Source: Gallionellales bacterium GWA2_54_124 | Lineage (GTDB): Bacteria; Pseudomonadota; Gammaproteobacteria; Burkholderiales; Gallionellaceae | Assembly: GCA_001801025.1 (NCBI GenBank) | Contig: MGWO01000001.1 | Coordinates: forward strand, 1 to 64,000 | Length of the DNA stretch: 64,000 bases | Reading direction: 5' to 3' | Position numbers and translations under genes: made by a program | Part shown: one piece after another, positions 8,952 through 18,364 of the stretch | How positions within the stretch are numbered: the first letter of the stretch is position 1 | How the letters are laid out: each line of letters opens with the position of its first letter | Notes under the pieces: model-generated | Seen by the model: only the letters and a program-made list of their open reading frames with translations | Databases searched by the model: none | Told to the model about the DNA's origin: nothing

Positions 8952-9166
8952 GTGATGTGTCCTAAAGGTTCGCTGAGTACATCCTCATTGAAGTTGTCTT
9001 TAAAGTGCCCGGACATCCCCCAAACAGGGATGCCGGGTGCTGCGCAACACACTGAAGAACACCGAAGCGCCGCGCGAGACTGAAAATTTTTTGATCATGT
9101 TTTTGATCTTTCGGAAGCGGGAAAGAATTGTTGGCGCTTTTGCGGGGTTCGTGTGCTCATCGGGAT

Positions 9167-9532
9167 TTACCGGCTGAGTTGTTTTTTGATGGCAGCAACC
9201 AGGGCGAGCGGGCTGAACGGTTTGATGAAGTAGGCGTCCGCGCCGCGTTGCATACCATCTTCATAGTCGCTCACCTGACCGCGCGCGGTGACCATGATGA
9301 CATGGGTATGCTGCAGTTGAGGCGTGCTCTTGATTGCGTCCAGCACCTGAAGTCCATCCAGAGCGCCAGCCATCATGACATCGAGCACAATCAGATCGGG
9401 GATGATTTTTAAGGCGAGCTGCAGCGCCGTTGCGCCATCTTCAGCTTCAAAAATATCAAAATTTTGTCCCAGTGTAATGCGGACAAGGCGACGGATGTCG
9501 GCGTGATCGTCGACGAGTAAGACTTTTTTCAT
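9167..9532 (-). CDS. CheY-like response regulator
   Basis: A 121-residue stand-alone receiver (KVLLVDDHADIRRL, LIVLDVMMAG with the phospho-acceptor Asp, VIMVTARG, YFIKPFSPL). It is similar to the regulator at 8571-8951, suggesting local duplication. Its ATG overlaps the stop of the HTH-receiver gene upstream (ATGA), so the two are translationally coupled. It probably shuttles phosphate from a histidine kinase nearby, for example the hybrid kinase encoded divergently at 10433. Confidence 0.9.
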   Translation of the reverse strand: MKKVLLVDDHADIRRLVRITLGQNFDIFEAEDGATALQLALKIIPDLIVLDVMMAGALDGLQVLDAIKSTPQLQHTHVIMVTARGQVSDYEDGMQRGADAYFIKPFSPLALVAAIKKQLSR

Positions 9533-10149
9533 GCTGCCTCCCGCGCTTTGAGTAATTTTATTTGGGCTGTTTTTTCAGCGATCGCGAGTAAATGGCTAAA
9601 CGGGACGGGTTTAGACAACAGCGATATGCCATGCGGTATTCCGCCGTGTGCGCTGATCGCAGCGTGATCGAGTCCACTGACGGCAATAATCTGCATGTCG
9701 GCGAGTTCGGCGATATTGCAAAGCCTGTTTAGCATGCGAAATCCGTCCATCCCTGGCATCTGCAAGTCGGTAATGAGCAGGTCTGGTTTGTCGTTCCCTA
9801 TGCGGATCAGCGCCTCATATCCGTCATTAGCCGAAGTGAACAGGATGGGTATCGGCCAGCGCTGTATATTGATTTCATAGAGGCGACGCAAGACCGGATC
9901 GTCTTCTACCACGAGTATTTTTAACGCTTCAGGCGTTTTGTTTGTGTTGTCGAGTTGTCTGACGCTCGGTTTGGCCAGCAACCTTTCGATTGACAGCCGA
10001 GAAATGCGCCGGTGACCGCCATCCGTTTTCCATGCTTCGAGCAGGCCGCTCTCGCTCCAGAGTTGTGCTGTGCGCAGCGAGACGGAAAGGAGTTCTGCCG
10101 CCTCGCGTGTCGTGCAAAATGTCTTTGGAGTCTGCCTGTTATGAGCCAT
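9529..10149 (-). CDS. Response regulator with N-terminal MerR/excisionase-type HTH
   Basis: 206 residues. Residues about 10-60 form a winged helix of the MerR/excisionase type (FCTTREAAELLSVSLRTAQL, then DGGHRRISRLSIERLL). Residues about 75-190 form a receiver (ILVVEDDPVLRRLYE, LLITDLQMPGMDGF, SLLSKPVPF). The DNA-binding part precedes the receiver, the reverse of the OmpR or NarL layout. It is read divergently from the hybrid histidine kinase at 10433, and the 283-bp gap between them is the natural promoter and operator area. It is a likely transcription factor of this signalling cluster. Confidence 0.85.
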   Translation of the reverse strand: MAHNRQTPKTFCTTREAAELLSVSLRTAQLWSESGLLEAWKTDGGHRRISRLSIERLLAKPSVRQLDNTNKTPEALKILVVEDDPVLRRLYEINIQRWPIPILFTSANDGYEALIRIGNDKPDLLITDLQMPGMDGFRMLNRLCNIAELADMQIIAVSGLDHAAISAHGGIPHGISLLSKPVPFSHLLAIAEKTAQIKLLKAREAA

Positions 10150-10432
10150 GATCAGCCTTTTTGCAGTTGGTAATGAAGGGAGTGTAATGATTTTTCATGG
10201 GGATAATGCAACACTACCTTTCACATTTTATCAAAAATATATACATAATATCACTTATGCAGATGACGATTTGCTTGTTAGCATCCGCGCGAGAAGTTCA
10301 AGCGTTCTGAAACGCGTTATAGACAATGAATACGGAGATAAGATCTCAACTGCACCAGCTGACGGCATTAATGCAATAAGTCAGCGCCGGTGGTAGTGTG
10401 AATACCTCGCGCCTAATTAAAAGTGACTGGAT

Positions 10433-13189
10433 ATGCAATTTACGGTTTTAGTTGTCGATGACAATGCGATCAATCTGTCGCTGGTTGTTCAGCTGTTGTT
10501 AAAGATAGATGGGGTATGTCCTGTGGGATTCACGGATGCGATGCAAGCCCTTATCTGGTGCGAATCCAATGCCCCCGATTTGTTGCTGGTCGATTACATG
10601 ATGCCTGTGCTTGACGGGCTGGAGTTCATCAAACGGTTTCGCGCACTCCCTCAACATCTTCTTGTACCGGTCATCATGGTGTCAGCCGCCATTGAGCGTG
10701 AAGTCAAGTTGCGGGCACTCGAGTTACACGCTAACGATTTTATCAATAAGCCGCTCGATGCCATTGAATTCACCGCACGCGTGCGCAATATGCTGGCGCT
10801 GCGTAAGATGCAGCTTCAATTCAATGAGCTTAATTTCGAGCAGATCCGCCAGCACGAGTTGCAGTATCGCGCCGTGATCGAAACTTCCAAGGATGGTTTT
10901 CTGGTCGTGGACATGCAAGGACGCATACTGGAAACGAATGATGCCTATGCCTGTCTGTCAGGCTACAGCGCAGATGAACTGGTAACGATGAATATCTGCG
11001 ATCTGGAAGCGAAGATGACAGCGGCTGATGTCGCCCATGTGCTAAAAGGGCTAGCTGAGCAGGGGCACGCCCGTTTTGAGACGCAGCATAAAACCTGGAG
11101 TGGTCACATCTGGCCGGTTGAGATCAATGTTACTTATATTGAAGCGGAAGGAGGGCGCTGCTTTTCATTTTTACACGATATCAGTCAGCGTAAACAGGAT
11201 GAAGCGCAGTTGCGTAAACTCTCTCAGGCCGTAGAGCAAAGTCCAAACAGCAACGTGATTTGCGATACATCCGGCGTGATTGAGTATGTCAATGCTGCGT
11301 TTACTGCGATCACAGGCTATAGCGCAAGCGAGGCCATCGGCCGCAAGACTGGATTTTTCAAGTCCGGTCTCACCCGGCCTGAAGTTTATGCAGACTTGTG
11401 GAAGACGTTGCAACGAGGGGAAGTCTGGCAGGGGGAGTTTATCAACCGGCGTAAAAACGGTGAGGACTACACCGATTTTGCGATCGTATCGGCGATCCGG
11501 CAGCCTGACGGGGAAATCACCCATTATGTTGCCATCCAGAAGGACATCACCCAGAAAAAACTGATGGATGAAGAGCTGGAAGTCTACCGCCGCGACCTGG
11601 AAGCGCTGGTGTCAAAGCGCACCAGTGAAATGTTCGAGGCTAAGACGCAGGCTGAAGCGGCGAATAAAGCCAAGAGTGACTTTCTGGCCAATATGAGCCA
11701 TGAAATTCGTACGCCGATGAATGCGATTATCGGCTTTAACGGGCTTTGTTTGCGCACCGACTTGGACGAAAAGCAGAAAGATTATTTGACTAAGGCCGGT
11801 AGTGCTGCGCAGTCCCTGCTTCATATTATTAATGAAGTGCTCGATCTGTCGAAGATTGAGGCAGGGCAGCTTAGACTTGAATCTATTCCAGTCAGGATTA
11901 GCCGGCTCGTGAAAAATGTCACTGATCAGGTTGGCGTTCTGGCCGCAGATAAGGGCTTGACGATCAATGTTGATCTTGAAGAGGGGATCGATCAGTATCC
12001 GCTGCGGGGCGACCCGATGCGATTACAGCAGATATTGCTCAATCTGTGCAGTAATGCGATCAAGTTTTCAACTCAGGGCAGCATCCACATCCGTTGTCAG
12101 TCGGGTGCGTCATCCGGTCCAGCCGTTGAACTGCAATTTGCCGTGCAGGACAGCGGCATCGGGATTTCACCGGCGCAAATTGCGTTGTTATTCAGGCCTT
12201 TCTCGCAGGCCGATTCTTCGACAACGCGCCGTTTTGGCGGAACCGGTTTGGGTTTGTCGATCTGTCGCGGTCTGGTTGAACAGATGGGCGGGCGGATCTG
12301 GGTGGAAAGTGAGCCCGGGCTTGGCAGTACCTTTTATTTTACGGCGCAGTTTGCACTCGATTCCCGGCATTCCGGTGAACCGGTGGGACAGGCTCACTCG
12401 CGTGAACAACTCGAACGGAAAATGGCGAGTCTGCGTGGTTCTCGCGTCTTGCTGGTCGAAGATAATGCCTTTAATCAGCAGGTGATGAGCGAGATGCTGA
12501 CGGAGGTCGGCTTGCAGGTTGATCTGGCTGTAAACGGTCAGGATGCACTGGATCAGCTGGCACGATCACATTATGATGTCGTGTTGATGGATCTGCAAAT
12601 GCCGGTGATGGATGGTCTGACTGCGTGTAAGTTGCTGCGCGGTAATCCGGCGTACAAAGATATGCCGGTCATTGCGCTGACTGCCAATGTCGATCAAATT
12701 GATAAGGATCGTTGCAGGCAGGCGGGGATGAACGATCATCTGTCTAAGCCCGTTGTGCCTGAGCAATTGTATTCGGCGCTGTTGCGCTCGATTGTGCCGG
12801 TAAAGCCGATTGTGTCTGTACCGCTTTTAGTCTCGCCAGTCGTCGCTGATGAAAGTGAACTTCCGGATTTTCCCGGTGTTAATGTGGCGCCTGTGATAAA
12901 GCGTATGCGTGGCAATGTTGCGGCCTATCGGCGCTTGCATGGTCTGTTTTGTCAGCAGGCAGCCGGTGTTCCCCGCGCGTTGCGTGAGGCGCTGGCGGTG
13001 GAGGATTTTGATGCGGCGCGTCGATTGGTGCACACGATCAAAGGATCTGCAGGTACGATAGGCGCCGATGAATTGAGTGTTGCGGCGGACGTACTCGAAC
13101 AGGTGTATCGCGAATCAGTGCCGGCGGGTGAGGCGCAACTCTCTGAATTTGAAGCCGCACTGGCCATTGTGATTGCGGCTCGGCTTTAA
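10433..13189 (+). CDS. Hybrid sensor histidine kinase (REC-PAS-PAS-HK-REC-Hpt)
   Basis: 918 residues, no membrane segment. Order: N-terminal receiver (1-120, LLVDYMMPVLDG), two PAS domains (about 140-255 and 265-385), a coiled coil, the HisKA dimer (MSHEIRTPMNAIIGF, His near 424), the HATPase (NAIKFS, DSGIGISP, GGTGLGLSICRGLV, to about 645), a second receiver (VLLVEDNAFNQQ, LMDLQMPVMDG, near 670-790), and a C-terminal Hpt (VHTIKGSAG, His near 866). It contains a complete intramolecular phosphorelay. The final acceptor is likely the regulator encoded 24 bp downstream or the divergent regulators. The PAS ligands are unknown. Confidence 0.92.
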   Translation: MQFTVLVVDDNAINLSLVVQLLLKIDGVCPVGFTDAMQALIWCESNAPDLLLVDYMMPVLDGLEFIKRFRALPQHLLVPVIMVSAAIEREVKLRALELHANDFINKPLDAIEFTARVRNMLALRKMQLQFNELNFEQIRQHELQYRAVIETSKDGFLVVDMQGRILETNDAYACLSGYSADELVTMNICDLEAKMTAADVAHVLKGLAEQGHARFETQHKTWSGHIWPVEINVTYIEAEGGRCFSFLHDISQRKQDEAQLRKLSQAVEQSPNSNVICDTSGVIEYVNAAFTAITGYSASEAIGRKTGFFKSGLTRPEVYADLWKTLQRGEVWQGEFINRRKNGEDYTDFAIVSAIRQPDGEITHYVAIQKDITQKKLMDEELEVYRRDLEALVSKRTSEMFEAKTQAEAANKAKSDFLANMSHEIRTPMNAIIGFNGLCLRTDLDEKQKDYLTKAGSAAQSLLHIINEVLDLSKIEAGQLRLESIPVRISRLVKNVTDQVGVLAADKGLTINVDLEEGIDQYPLRGDPMRLQQILLNLCSNAIKFSTQGSIHIRCQSGASSGPAVELQFAVQDSGIGISPAQIALLFRPFSQADSSTTRRFGGTGLGLSICRGLVEQMGGRIWVESEPGLGSTFYFTAQFALDSRHSGEPVGQAHSREQLERKMASLRGSRVLLVEDNAFNQQVMSEMLTEVGLQVDLAVNGQDALDQLARSHYDVVLMDLQMPVMDGLTACKLLRGNPAYKDMPVIALTANVDQIDKDRCRQAGMNDHLSKPVVPEQLYSALLRSIVPVKPIVSVPLLVSPVVADESELPDFPGVNVAPVIKRMRGNVAAYRRLHGLFCQQAAGVPRALREALAVEDFDAARRLVHTIKGSAGTIGADELSVAADVLEQVYRESVPAGEAQLSEFEAALAIVIAARL

Positions 13190-13213
13190 TAACTTAATTT
13201 TAAAGGATAGTGC

Positions 13214-14371
13214 ATGAGTAATTCCAATCGACAGTCAGCCAGGCATCGTGTGTTGATCGTGGATGATGACCTGGTCAGTCGCGAGATGTTGCGTTTTGCG
13301 CTGGAAGATGAATTTGAGGTCGAAGAGGCGGATAGCGGTGAATCTGCCTTGCTGAGTGTTGCACATATTCCGCCGCAACTGGTTTTGCTGGATATCGAAA
13401 TGCCGGGTATAGGCGGCTATGAAACCTGTCGACGGCTGCGCGAATCAGAAAGTTTTCCTATTATTTTTGTTTCGTCACACGATACGCTTGAGGAACGGGT
13501 TGAAGCCTTTGATTGCGGCGCGAATGATTTTATCGTCAAGCCCTTTGACGCGGAAATACTGGCGCGTAAAGTAAGTCTTGCCATTGACGCTTGTATCGAG
13601 CGTGAACGTCTCGCGGGCGAGACGCAGATGTTACAAAAAACAGCGATTGGCTTCCTGTCGAACATGAATGACAGCGGCGTGTTGATGGAATTCATGCGCA
13701 GCAGTATCAGCTGTTCGGATCAGCATCAGCTGGCGAAAAATCTGCTCGAAGCCACCATTCAATATGGCATTAACTGTCATGTGCAAATTCGTCATCCGGG
13801 CGGCGTGATCACGCTGACACCGCAGGGCGCTGCTACGCCGCTTGAGGAATCCGTGCTGGAAAAGAGCAAGGAGATGGGGCGGGTTTTTCAGTTTCGTCGC
13901 CGCATGGTAATCAATTACAGTCTGGTGTCGGTGATCGTTATCGATACGCCGGAGGACGCGGATACGGCAGGACGAATTCGGGATAACCTGTGTATTCTGG
14001 CTGAAACGGCCGAGGCGATTACCGAGACCATCAGTATGCGCAAGGATTCTGCTGAAAAAGCCGAGCAGTTGCAGTCAGCCAGCTTGAACGCGACGATGTC
14101 GATTGAAGAGGTGCGAGAGCTTTATCGTGCACAGCTCAATCAGAGTCGCGAGTTGCTGGGCAAACTGATCGATGAGGTAGAGGCGTCATTTATCTTTCTG
14201 GCGTTAACCGACCGGCAGGAAAAAATGGTCACTGAAATCATGCAAAGAAATGTTGCACCGGTCTTGAAACTGTTTGAGGATACCGTTGAGATGGAGCAGA
14301 AATTTGGCGAAATCATCGATTCCTTGCAGAGTCAGAAGCAAGATGGTGCAGCAGATGTGTGGCTGTTCTGA
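13214..14371 (+). CDS. Response regulator with unrecognised C-terminal region
   Basis: 385 residues. Residues 10-130 form a receiver (RVLIVDDDLVSREM, LVLLDIEMPGIGGYE, FIVKPFDAEI). The remaining ~250 residues contain a possible GAF-like alpha/beta stretch (about 170-280) and long C-terminal helices, with no DNA-binding, GGDEF or HD motif visible. The start has AAGGATAGTGC upstream. It lies 24 bp after the hybrid kinase and is presumably its cognate partner. The output is probably protein-protein or small-molecule binding. Confidence 0.85.
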   Translation: MSNSNRQSARHRVLIVDDDLVSREMLRFALEDEFEVEEADSGESALLSVAHIPPQLVLLDIEMPGIGGYETCRRLRESESFPIIFVSSHDTLEERVEAFDCGANDFIVKPFDAEILARKVSLAIDACIERERLAGETQMLQKTAIGFLSNMNDSGVLMEFMRSSISCSDQHQLAKNLLEATIQYGINCHVQIRHPGGVITLTPQGAATPLEESVLEKSKEMGRVFQFRRRMVINYSLVSVIVIDTPEDADTAGRIRDNLCILAETAEAITETISMRKDSAEKAEQLQSASLNATMSIEEVRELYRAQLNQSRELLGKLIDEVEASFIFLALTDRQEKMVTEIMQRNVAPVLKLFEDTVEMEQKFGEIIDSLQSQKQDGAADVWLF

Positions 14372-14400
14372 TTTTGGCGTGATATGAGTTTAAATTTTCC

Positions 14401-14432
14401 CCTGCAGCATTTTCCGCTAAAAATATTGCAGG
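14401..14432. terminator. Imperfect hairpin between convergent genes
   Basis: CCTGCA and TGCAGG bracket GCATTTTCCGCTAAAAATAT, which pairs further through TTTT/AAAA, followed by CAATTTTT. It lies between the regulator (+) and the FIST gene (-), as expected for a shared terminator. It is weaker than the others in the window. Confidence 0.45.
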
Positions 14433-14461
14433 CAATTTTTGCGCTAATGATTCAATAGAGT

Positions 14462-15595
14462 TTATTTTTCATAGAGGGCAGTCAGTGTCATCGTCTGATT
14501 GTGGAGTTGACACTGTTCAGGTCTATCGTTAAAGGGCGCAATTTCACCGTAGGAATAAAAACCCACCAGTTGAACATTTGTGCCAAGGATTTCTTCAACC
14601 GCTTCCAGCTCTTCCTCGATGATGTGTTTCATGACCACACGGCGTCCGACACAGCTAACCACGAGTCCCAGCGCCTGATGACTATTAGCCTGATTAATTT
14701 CTTTCGCCGCATCCCCTGCGCCGTAAATGAGCTGGTGAAGTTCGGGTTTCATCAGGTGTGCAATATAGCCGCAGGGAATATCGCCGGCAAAAGTAATGCT
14801 TTTAGCCTGTTCATCAATTTGCAGCAGTGTGCGAATAACGCCTTCCGAATCATTGGGTGCGCGGATATGCAGCGGAAATCTCATGCCACTCAGCGGCAAA
14901 TCTTTGGCAAATTCACCCAGCTGTTTTTTATACACATCAAGCGCGGGTTCATTATCCAATTCAAACAGGGTATTTTCGAATGATCGTGTAATTTGGCGAT
15001 CAGCACCGAAAGAACTCCAGCCTCCATGAGATCCTGTACTTATTACCAGATCAGCACCGTAAAATCCTACAGCAACAATGCGGTTTTGCCGCGCAGGCGC
15101 ATCAGCAATTACCCATGTATGCAGGAATCTATCCCCATCTCCTGCCATACCACCGGTGACTGTGACACCATAAGTGACTTTGTTTATTCCCTTTACCAGC
15201 TCAGAACCATTGAGATTCAGACCGTCAGCAAGTACAAAAACATGCCTGAGCCCATCTGCGGGTAGTTGCCTGAGCAAATCGGCTGAGATGGCTTCAAGGT
15301 CACTTTCAGCCGAAAAATCCACGGTGCTCAGTTCGACGGCCCCTTTTTCAAGGTAGACCGCTGTCGCTACAACGGCAGCATTGGCAATCGTTGAGCCAAG
15401 AATACTGCCGGCGCTCGAAGCACCAACAATTTTTGCGTTAGGGTATAAAATCCGAAGACCTTGAAAAACCTGTTCGGCCTGAATAAAATCGGACTCGCCA
15501 AACACAAAAACGATTTGGCAGAGTGATTTATTTTCAATAAATTGGCTGGAAAAATGCCAGTTATCATTAATTAAATCCAGGGTGTCAATCTTCAT
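14462..15595 (-). CDS. FIST domain sensory protein
   Basis: 377 residues with the FIST_N domain (about 25-220; IVGASSAGSILG and VTGGMAGDGDRF are typical) followed by FIST_C (about 225-360; LGTNVQLVGFYSYGEIAPF near the end). FIST domains are predicted small-ligand sensors, with amino acids suggested, that pair with c-di-GMP or chemotaxis outputs. There is no output domain here. The diguanylate cyclase gene lies 44 bp upstream on the same strand, so a two-gene operon in which FIST informs the cyclase is a reasonable inference. Confidence 0.88.
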   Translation of the reverse strand: MKIDTLDLINDNWHFSSQFIENKSLCQIVFVFGESDFIQAEQVFQGLRILYPNAKIVGASSAGSILGSTIANAAVVATAVYLEKGAVELSTVDFSAESDLEAISADLLRQLPADGLRHVFVLADGLNLNGSELVKGINKVTYGVTVTGGMAGDGDRFLHTWVIADAPARQNRIVAVGFYGADLVISTGSHGGWSSFGADRQITRSFENTLFELDNEPALDVYKKQLGEFAKDLPLSGMRFPLHIRAPNDSEGVIRTLLQIDEQAKSITFAGDIPCGYIAHLMKPELHQLIYGAGDAAKEINQANSHQALGLVVSCVGRRVVMKHIIEEELEAVEEILGTNVQLVGFYSYGEIAPFNDRPEQCQLHNQTMTLTALYEK

Positions 15596-15639
15596 AACAC
15601 TTGCTCCAATGTGTGTTTATTGCAATGCTTTAATCTAGA

Positions 15640-17097
15640 TCAATCTGTTGACTTGTCATGGAACCGGATTGAGTTTCGCCCCGCCTCTTTGGCCTCATAC
15701 ATCGCTGCATCTGCCTGTTTTAGGATGTCGTCTTGATTGATCCCCTGATTGAGGAACACTGTAACGCCGATACTCGCCGTGCAGTGATGCTCGACACTAG
15801 AATAATATTCACCCTGACTGACTTTCAGTACATAGGGTTCGGATAATGCGGTGAGAATTTTTTCAGCGACCAGTTTCGCCTGTTCAGTAGCGCAGGATTC
15901 ATCTGTATCGAGTTCACTCAGCAATACCACAAACTCATCGCCGCCAAACCGTGACACCGTGTCCATTTCGCGCACACAACGCTTCAATCGTTTAGCTGCA
16001 TCAATCAACAATAAATCACCTGTGCTATGACCATACCTATCATTGATCGGTTTGAAATTATCAAGATCGAGAAATATCAGCGCGCAATAACACTGACTCC
16101 GCTTGCTGACCGACATCGCCTGACTCAGGCGCTCTTTGAGCAGTCGACGATTGGGTAGATTGGTTAACGTGTCATAGAACGCGAGTTGGCGCACTTTTTC
16201 TTCGAGCAGCTTGCGTTCAATCGCGATGCTTGCCAGATGTGCAGATTGTTCGATAACGTAAATATCTGCTTCTGAGGGGTAGTTTTTGTCTTTGTGATAA
16301 ATCGCAAACGTCCCCAATACCTGATTAAAAGAAGAGCGTATTGGTTCTGACCAGCAGGCGCCTAAGTCCGCTTTTGCAGCGAGTGCTTTGTAAGGCGCCC
16401 AGTAAGGGTGGGTTGCGATGTCTTCTACGATCACGCGCTCACCTGTATAGGCGGCCGTTCCACACGAACCCACACCCACGCCAATGGCGATTCCGTCTAT
16501 GGCTGCATTATAAAAGGCGGGCAAGCTGGGTGCGATGCCATGACCGAGATGCTGACCTTCCTCATCGAGCAACAGGATGCTGCAAAACATCGCTGAATTG
16601 AGTTGCTCTACGCCCCTTACAATAAATTCCAGAATCACAGCGAGCGGTTTGTCTCCTGCCAGCAACTCTAAGGTCGAACTGCGAAATTTTTCATACATCT
16701 CGCTTCTTTTGCGTTGTGTAATGTCACGACTGATTCCCAGCACCCCTATCAGTTGACCTTCCGTATCAAATAACGGCGTTTTTGTGGCCTCCAGCAATTC
16801 TTGATGCCCGTCATCTGCAAAGGTGACCCACTCCTCGTTTTTGCTGGGGCCGCCTTTCATCATCGCGATGCGGTCATTTTCCCGGAATGAATCGGCAAGC
16901 TCCTTGCTGACAAAATCATAGTCAGTATGTCCAATGATGTCCTTTTCGAGGGCGCCGAAGAACTGTTCAAAGCGGTGGTTGCAGGTAAGATAAACCCCGT
17001 TCATATCCTTTAGCCAAATTAAATCAGGAATCGCTTGGAGGATAGTTCGCAAGCGTTCGTCATTGACTTGAGATAATGTGCTGATTAATTTAGTCAT
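15640..17097 (-). CDS. Diguanylate cyclase, PAS-GAF-GGDEF
   Basis: 485 residues. PAS at about 15-135 (IPDLIWLKDMNGVYL, then GVLGISRDITQRK), GAF at about 150-310, and GGDEF at about 320-480 with the intact signature RFGGDEFVVLL. REMD sits five residues before GGDEF and forms the RxxD inhibitory site, so product feedback inhibition is expected. There is no membrane segment, so this is a cytosolic enzyme making c-di-GMP from GTP. It is probably co-transcribed with the FIST gene 44 bp downstream and opposes the HD-GYP enzyme in this window. Confidence 0.92.
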   Translation of the reverse strand: MTKLISTLSQVNDERLRTILQAIPDLIWLKDMNGVYLTCNHRFEQFFGALEKDIIGHTDYDFVSKELADSFRENDRIAMMKGGPSKNEEWVTFADDGHQELLEATKTPLFDTEGQLIGVLGISRDITQRKRSEMYEKFRSSTLELLAGDKPLAVILEFIVRGVEQLNSAMFCSILLLDEEGQHLGHGIAPSLPAFYNAAIDGIAIGVGVGSCGTAAYTGERVIVEDIATHPYWAPYKALAAKADLGACWSEPIRSSFNQVLGTFAIYHKDKNYPSEADIYVIEQSAHLASIAIERKLLEEKVRQLAFYDTLTNLPNRRLLKERLSQAMSVSKRSQCYCALIFLDLDNFKPINDRYGHSTGDLLLIDAAKRLKRCVREMDTVSRFGGDEFVVLLSELDTDESCATEQAKLVAEKILTALSEPYVLKVSQGEYYSSVEHHCTASIGVTVFLNQGINQDDILKQADAAMYEAKEAGRNSIRFHDKSTD

Positions 17098-17403
17098 TAA
17101 ATATGGGAATTAATGCGCTCGTGCGTAACATGGAATATATTTTCGCCGTGTCGTTTACCGGTGATATTTTCGGAAATATAAAGCAGGTTGAATTGACGCA
17201 AGTAAATTTTCGAACTGCTTCTGGGCGCCGCTCTGAATTTAAAATATTGGTTGGCGATGGCTGTTCATTAAGCCACCTGAGCAGAGCTTTCGTAATTATT
17301 ATTCGCGACATGGCATCAGTCAATCAGTTTGTCCTGTGCAAACGGCAGAAACTCATTTATCAGCGTATTGAGATGGTCACATCAGGCGACGTGCAGGCAC
17401 ATC
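17098..17403. other. Intergenic region, nothing recognised
   Basis: About 306 bp between the start of the diguanylate cyclase and the 3' end of nsrR. The track shows overlapping frames on both strands, but none has a clear ribosome site or family resemblance. It should hold the promoter of the cyclase-FIST pair. Confidence 0.4.
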
Positions 17404-17853
17404 TTATGATGGCGTTGATACTCCTTTTTTTAACTTCAAATTCAGTTTCGTGTCAGGCAGAAGATCCGCCAGTGTGTTGCTGTCAAGCGTATCAAGGAAA
17501 GCGTTACGTGCGTTGAAGAGTATCGTCCTTAAGTGGCAGTTTGGCATCAGAGGGCAGCAATCTTCCATTGCGTCTGCTTTCATGCAGTAAAGGAGTGCAA
17601 GGTTGTTTTCCATTAAGCGTACGACATCGCCGACCACGATCTTTGATGCATCCCTGGCTAGTCGGATACCGCCGTTTCTGCCGCGCTCACTGACAACCAG
17701 TCCCGCAGCGACTAATTGCATGACAACTTTCATCAAGTGGGTCTTGACGATATCGAAGGCATCAGAGACCTCGGCGATGGTGGCCGATTCCCTTTTTTGT
17801 CCCAGGTAGATAAGGGTGCGCAGTGCGATATCGGTGGAAAGATTCAGTTGCAT
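17404..17853 (-). CDS. nsrR: NsrR, nitric-oxide-sensing Rrf2 repressor
   Basis: 149 residues of the Rrf2 family. MQLNLSTDIALRTLIYLG is the standard opening, and HLMKVVMQLVAAGLVVSERG the winged helix. The cysteines in LLYCMKADAMEDCCPLMPNC match the spacing of NsrR Fe-S ligands. NsrR holds an Fe-S cluster that nitrosylates on NO exposure, releasing DNA and derepressing NO-detoxifying genes. It is divergent from the nor operon with a 143-bp shared control region containing a candidate binding site, which strongly supports the assignment. Confidence 0.9.
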   Translation of the reverse strand: MQLNLSTDIALRTLIYLGQKRESATIAEVSDAFDIVKTHLMKVVMQLVAAGLVVSERGRNGGIRLARDASKIVVGDVVRLMENNLALLYCMKADAMEDCCPLMPNCHLRTILFNARNAFLDTLDSNTLADLLPDTKLNLKLKKGVSTPS

Positions 17854-17926
17854 AAGGGGTTACCTGTCTATTAAAGGCATCAATGTTGCGTTCGACATTC
17901 TGCCGTATTTTCGGTTGGATTCATAA

Positions 17927-17949
17927 TACATTCAAATTAATTGCATCTT
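17927..17949. promoter_or_regulatory. Candidate NsrR operator
   Basis: The half-site AATTGCATCTT (17939-17949) matches the right arm of the known 11-1-11 NsrR palindrome; the left arm TACATTCAAAT agrees at about 6 of 11 positions. It lies between nsrR and the nor operon, about 50 bp before the first start, and could control both directions. Confidence 0.55.
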
Positions 17950-17996
17950 TATGAAAAATAGAATACATTTCTTTCTAATGAATCATTAAATGAGCA

Positions 17997-18344
17997 ATGC
18001 CAGTCTATATGATCGAACCTGCCAGTCTCGGGAATTTTTTCACCATCTTCTTCACTTCCGCGATGGTGATCATGTTGGGGGCATTGTATGCATTGTTATT
18101 CGCTTTTTCACGCCTCAGGGGGGATAAGCGCCTGATGCCTTTGGCCTATCTTTCCTATGCAGGACTGCTCATCGCCGCACTATTTTTGGCGGATGCCGCT
18201 AATCTGCTGAAACATCCTTTTTGGGCAACTATCGTGGCATTTATGTTGGGTGGTTATTTGCTCGCACCGCATGCGATCTGGCATTTGTGCGTAGGCACAC
18301 ATGGCGCGGAGCAGGTGGAGCCTGCGCCGCTTAAAGATTTTTAA
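17997..18344 (+). CDS. Small membrane protein at head of nor operon
   Basis: 115 residues with three or four predicted membrane helices (FFTIFFTSAMVIMLGALYAL, LAYLSYAGLLIAALFLA, FWATIVAFMLGGYLLAPHAI). I do not recognise a named family. It is the first gene after the candidate NsrR site and ends 20 bp before the norC start, so it is very likely co-expressed with the NO reductase and may assist its assembly or stability. A start at the in-frame ATG 12 bp later is also possible. No norQ or norD follows norB, so this gene may substitute for part of that accessory set; that is speculation. Confidence 0.65.
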   Translation: MPVYMIEPASLGNFFTIFFTSAMVIMLGALYALLFAFSRLRGDKRLMPLAYLSYAGLLIAALFLADAANLLKHPFWATIVAFMLGGYLLAPHAIWHLCVGTHGAEQVEPAPLKDF

Positions 18345-18364
18345 CGTTGAGTAAGGAGAGAACC

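Noticed and set aside
10148-10396. 82-codon ORF in the divergent gap
   Set aside because: Low-complexity, AT-rich control region between a regulator and a kinase; no ribosome site.
17103-17516. 137-codon plus-strand ORF
   Set aside because: Overlaps nsrR antisense and begins beside the cyclase start; no recognisable domain.
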